Shown in pieces: positions 40,720 through 43,296 of a stretch of DNA of 43,296 nucleotides. Where the stretch lies: IMG/VR virus record IMGVR_UViG_3300033064_000830, positions 1-43,296 of that record, one strand, 5' to 3'. The stretch is from a virus. The notes under the pieces are model-generated. The model was given only the letters and a program-made list of their open reading frames with translations. It had not been told where the DNA came from and ran no database searches. Both the position numbers and the translations under genes were made by a program. Each line of letters starts with the position of its first letter. Within the stretch, counting starts at the first letter, position 1.

Positions 40720-41563
40720 GGGTTGCGCCGTAGCGCAACCCACCGATTGATTCGCTGACCGAGGATTTTTTCGCAATCTTTTCCGCGAAAAAATAAATAT
40801 GATAGGTCCTGCAAATGCGAGGAAACTTTGGCGAATCATTACTTTTCCCTGCGGTGCCTTTCCGCTGGGGAAAGGGCGGTGGGCGGAAGCCCGTGGCCCC
40901 GCTACCCATCTTTTTCGAAAGTTTGGTTCTTTCGGAAAAGGGGCGATTTTGGGTGCGCACGGAAATCTACTCTTATGTCCTCAGCGATTTCCCGCGCACC
41001 CACAATCGTGGGGTGCCGAAGTTAGAGTCAGAGGGGGGGTCGGGTGGTATTCCCGACCGTGCGAGGAGCACGCGACGAGCCGTGAAAAATAGTGAGCGAA
41101 GCTCTACCTCCCCAACCCCCGATTCTGGGACTTCTTTCGGAATAAAGACGATCTTGTGGCAATGCCCGTAGGCATTTGGAGGCTTCCGGGGGCGAGTGTG
41201 TTCTATGTTATGTTCGTCCTCGGAAGCCTCCAAACTCGGTTGTCCATGAGCGTCCCGAAAGTTGGGGGTTACCTCCCCACGATTGAGAGAGGGTTACAAA
41301 CGGTCAGGGTAGCGAAGCATCACCGATTGCCCTCTCCGTGGGGCGGGGGGGACCCAATACCCATCGTCCTGCGTCCCTAAATATTCGTGGGCGCCTCGCG
41401 CCCCTGCGTTATAGAACTCGCTTGCGAGAGGTAGTAGCGAGAACGAGCCAAAAGGCGAAGGCGTCGGGTGCGGGTGTCCCGCGTCCTTGACCTTATCCCT
41501 AGCCCTCGTGTTGGAGACCGCCCTCTGGGCTCCAACCGCAGTGTCTGAGACTACGGCTCAGAC
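40720..41563. ncRNA. Candidate giant ornate non-coding RNA (or multi-hairpin DNA element)
   Basis: GC-rich block without credible genes but with many helices. GGGTTGCGC/GCGCAACCC 40720-40741; ATTTTTTCGC/GCGAAAAAAT 40765-40794; GGGC-GGAA-GCCC 40881-40892; CTTTTTCGAAAG/CTTTCGGAAAAG 40910-40940 (12 bp, one wobble). A three-segment stem at 40944-41008 has CGATT/AATCG, GGGTGCGC/GCGCACCC and GGAAAT/ATTTCC. Then GGTCGGG/CCCGACC 41038-41058; TTTGGAGGCTTCCG/CGGAAGCCTCCAAA 41175-41234 (14 bp); a coaxial pair CCCCACG/CGTGGGG and GAGAGGG/CCCTCTC 41275-41343; GTTGGAG/CTCCAAC 41510-41536; GTCTGAG/CTCAGAC 41543-41563. The strand is unresolved: a wobble pair and a GNRA loop favour plus, two C(UACG)G loops favour minus. 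The GOLLD/ROOL-like idea is by analogy only. Confidence 0.6.
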
Positions 41564-42177
41564 CGCCCCCAAAAGACAGGTACAATCACCACACACACTA
41601 GGGGACAGACAACACAACACACACACACAAACACCCTGCACAAACACCACCAACCTCACAGTCATGTACTGCTGGGTGGTGTGACGGTGGTAGTTGACCT
41701 TGCGCCGAAGCCGATGAGGTGGTGTCTGTGTGGTCGGCGCTTGCTTGACGACGTTGTTAGGTCTGGTTGCCACCGATGGGAATCTCATTCACCGATGTGC
41801 CCGCACCCCGTCACATATATAATCGTCCTGTCTATTTTTATGTTTCTGTGACAGTGACATTGTTTCACTATTTAAAGACGGGTGACTCTAGTTGTAGGTT
41901 TATCCCCCCACCGTTTCAACATATCTGTTGTGGTGGCCGGTGTTGCAGGACGGAGAACCAGATTCATTTGTGACGTTTGGACGCTGCTCCCTCGCATCAA
42001 GTGCGAAGGTCTACCCACCTTTCGGTGTGTCATCCTCTGTCCCCGTGCAAGGGGGCGGGTCTGTTAGAAGCCTCTTTTGCTTCTTGTCGTTGATCAGTTG
42101 TGGGCGTAAGCTTGATGGTGCATCTACAAAAAATTTTCTTTATAGACGCTTCCTGTGGGAGATGATAGCATGAAGGT
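41564..42177. other. Remaining non-coding stretch before the rightward arm
   Basis: No gene supported. Contains an AC-rich tract (about 41585-41660, CACACACACA-type) facing a GT-rich tract (41670-41740) that can pair, e.g. ACACCACC 41644-41651 with GGTGGTGT 41675-41682, and GCGCCGA/TCGGCGC 41702-41740. A TATAAT at 41818-41823 and TATAGA at 42141-42146 are possible -10 boxes for the rightward arm but lack good -35 boxes. AGAAGC/GCTTCT (42066-42084) is another small hairpin. The rightward promoter should lie in this stretch. Confidence 0.5.
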
Positions 42178-42381
42178 ATGTCATCTTCTTCTTCTTCTGC
42201 CATCATTTTTGAAGATATATGTTTGGTTGCGTATCTTGAAGGGAGATGGGCTTCGCCTTTTACTTTTAAACGAAGTAAACGTGAACATGACGCTGATGCG
42301 GGTGAGGTTCATGCTAGGTTGATGGATTGTGTTCTTGGTGTGATATATTGTCCGTGGTGTGGGGATCGATTTGAAAGTTAG
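42178..42381 (+). CDS. Small Cys-containing protein at the start of the structural arm
   Basis: 67 residues: MSSSSSSAIIFEDICLVAYL, EGRWASPFTFKRSKREHDAD, AGEVHARLMDCVLGVIYCPW, CGDRFES. The CPWCG knuckle near the end looks like half a zinc site. GAAGG lies just upstream of ATG. Similar short proteins with C-terminal CPWCG occur in actinophages. First gene of the rightward arm; function unknown. Confidence 0.6.
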   Translation: MSSSSSSAIIFEDICLVAYLEGRWASPFTFKRSKREHDADAGEVHARLMDCVLGVIYCPWCGDRFES

Positions 42382-42387
42382 GTAGCT

Positions 42388-42732
42388 ATGGCTCGTGTCC
42401 CGAAAAGAAAGATTCGTATCCGTCGTGGCGATACCTATACACATGCTGTTACCGAATATGATGACGACGGTACTCTTTCTAATCTTGCAGGCAATACGTT
42501 TCTAATTCAGATCCGTGAAGATTCTGAAGCGACCACAGTTGTGGCTACATTTACGACAACTATTATTAATGCTGTTTTAGGTTCCTGGGAGTTTAGTTTG
42601 ACTTCTACTCAGACTGCTGCTCTTGCTGTGGGTGTCTATTTTTATGATGTGCAACGCACATATTCTGATCTTAGTGTCCATACTCGGTTTGAGGGTGAAG
42701 CCGAAGTAGAAGCAGATATTAGTCGTGCATGA
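42388..42732 (+). CDS. BppU-like baseplate/tail protein
   Basis: 114 residues. RKIRIRRGDTYTHAVTEYDD, DGTLSNLAGNTFLIQIREDS, VVATFTTTIINAVLGSWEFS and LAVGVYFYDVQRTYSDLSVH follow the pattern of the phage BppU/IPT-like beta-sandwich (rGDt..., d.dG..., ir......v..ft, G.Y.yDvq), which anchors fibres. It overlaps the fibre gene by 8 nt and probably forms the fibre's attachment site. Assignment is by pattern and position. Confidence 0.68.
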   Translation: MARVPKRKIRIRRGDTYTHAVTEYDDDGTLSNLAGNTFLIQIREDSEATTVVATFTTTIINAVLGSWEFSLTSTQTAALAVGVYFYDVQRTYSDLSVHTRFEGEAEVEADISRA

Positions 42733-43296
42733 TTCGACAGTAGTTAAACCTGTTTCCGGTGACAGCACTATTGTTTATACAATTAGTGATGTTAATGGCA
42801 ACTCGTCTACTGTTATCGGTTCCGATACCACTATTGTTATTGAGCAAGGTTCACGTGGATTAACAGGCATACAGGGTATTCAAGGTATTCAAGGTATCCA
42901 GGGTGTTACTGGGACTGCTGCCACGGTCGCTGTCGGGGCGACGACGACTGGCGCTCCTAGTACAGCGGCAGTAGTGACGAACTCTGGTTCGTCCTCTGCC
43001 GCAATTTTTAACTTTACTGTTCCCGAAGGTGTTGTTGGTGCCACTGGCCTAACTGGTTTAACTGGCGCTACTGGTTTAACTGGCACTACTGGTGCCACTG
43101 GCATTCAAGGCATTCAAGGCATTCAAGGAGCCACTGGTGTTACAGGTACGGCAGCAACTATTGCAGTTGGTACGGTTAGTGCAGGAACGGCCGCAGTAAC
43201 AAATGTTGGATCATCAAGTGCGGCTGTTTTTGATTTTGTTTTACAAACCGGTGCTACTGGTGCTACAGGATCTACAGGAGCTACGGGAGCTACGGG
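42725..43296 (+). CDS. Collagen-like tail fibre, N-terminal part (continues at position 1)
   Basis: GTG at 42725 overlaps the end of the preceding gene by 8 nt. It is the only plausible start, because a TAG lies a few codons upstream in this frame. The product begins VHDSTVVKPVSGDSTIVYT, then has a collagen-like run (GLTGIQGIQGIQGIQGVTG), a module TAATVAVG...SSSAAIFNFTVPEG, a second GXY run (GATGLTGLTGATGLTG) and the start of a second module. The frame stays open to the contig end, where the last 141 bases duplicate 1-141. Residue 144 spans the circular junction. The two modules are homologous, so the fibre shaft grew by internal duplication. The collar/receptor part lies at 1-1246. Confidence 0.87.
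   Translation, partial: MHDSTVVKPVSGDSTIVYTISDVNGNSSTVIGSDTTIVIEQGSRGLTGIQGIQGIQGIQGVTGTAATVAVGATTTGAPSTAAVVTNSGSSSAAIFNFTVPEGVVGATGLTGLTGATGLTGTTGATGIQGIQGIQGATGVTGTAATIAVGTVSAGTAAVTNVGSSSAAVFDFVLQTGATGATGSTGATGAT
43156..43296. repeat. Right copy of 141-bp exact terminal overlap
   Basis: Identical to 1-141. Removing one copy leaves a circle of about 43,155 bp in which the tail-fibre gene is intact. It indicates a complete genome, either circularly permuted by headful packaging or circular in the cell. Confidence 0.9.

Noticed and set aside
40799-41233. Several overlapping frames of 65-118 codons on both strands
   Set aside because: They lack ribosome sites, are rich in Arg, Gly, Pro and Ser as expected from GC-rich DNA, and coincide with the dense hairpins. 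No domain is recognisable.
40390-42177. tRNA genes next to the candidate RNA
   Set aside because: I looked for the T-arm pattern (GGTTCRANTCC) and matching acceptor stems on both strands and saw none. A tRNA search program would settle this.
42840-43140. CRISPR-like short repeats (ggtattcaa, ggcattcaagg, actggt)
   Set aside because: They are the codons of collagen-like GXY repeats in the open fibre frame, without spacers of even length.

Overview
The window is a tailed-phage genome, apparently complete. Its last 141 bases (43156-43296) repeat its first 141 exactly, so the contig closes into a circle of about 43,155 bp. The ends fall inside one tail-fibre gene. The host is almost certainly an actinobacterium: there is a WhiB-family regulator, a phiC31 Gp3-like recombination-directionality-factor family protein, an M15 peptidase endolysin and other genes of actinophage type. 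The DNA is visibly AT-rich and several proteins carry Thr/Pro linkers, which points to low-GC aquatic Actinobacteria (inference). Short-tail (podovirus-like) architecture is likely: I see terminase, portal, a 2,992-residue virion protein with companions, scaffold, a SU10/DUF5309-type capsid, an adaptor and a beta-propeller nozzle, but no tape measure, tail tube or tail terminator.

Layout. (1) A rightward structural arm runs from 42178 through the contig end to 27915. Its order is small Cys protein, BppU-like protein, collagen-like fibre, fibre chaperone, terminase, portal, giant ejection protein and three companions, four small basic proteins, promoter and structured leader, scaffold, capsid, adaptor, nozzle, second fibre, endolysin, two holin-like proteins, metallophosphoesterase and two small genes. 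(2) A leftward arm runs from 40389 down to 27929 and holds tightly overlapping early/replication genes. These include a SLOG-domain protein, Cys-rich small proteins, SSB, a Cas4/RecB-like nuclease, a ParB-like protein, an Api92-like protein, the RDF-like protein, WhiB, RusA and, at the far end, a lipoprotein lytic transglycosylase. (3) About 1.8 kb (40390-42177) between the two arms has no credible protein gene. It is clearly more GC-rich than the rest and packed with long hairpins.

The strongest candidate for an undescribed element is that 1.8-kb block. At least thirteen helices of 7-14 bp lie between 40485 and 41563, some nested and adjacent, as in a large ornate phage non-coding RNA (the GOLLD/ROOL kind). 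A second RNA candidate is the leader of the scaffold/capsid genes, with two tandem hairpins sharing one stem (GCUAC/GUGGC) around different loops. No DNA polymerase, helicase, primase, RNA polymerase or integrase is visible, so replication probably relies on the host. Base-composition skew (A/C-rich versus G/T-rich coding strand) switches inside several single genes, suggesting mosaic history.
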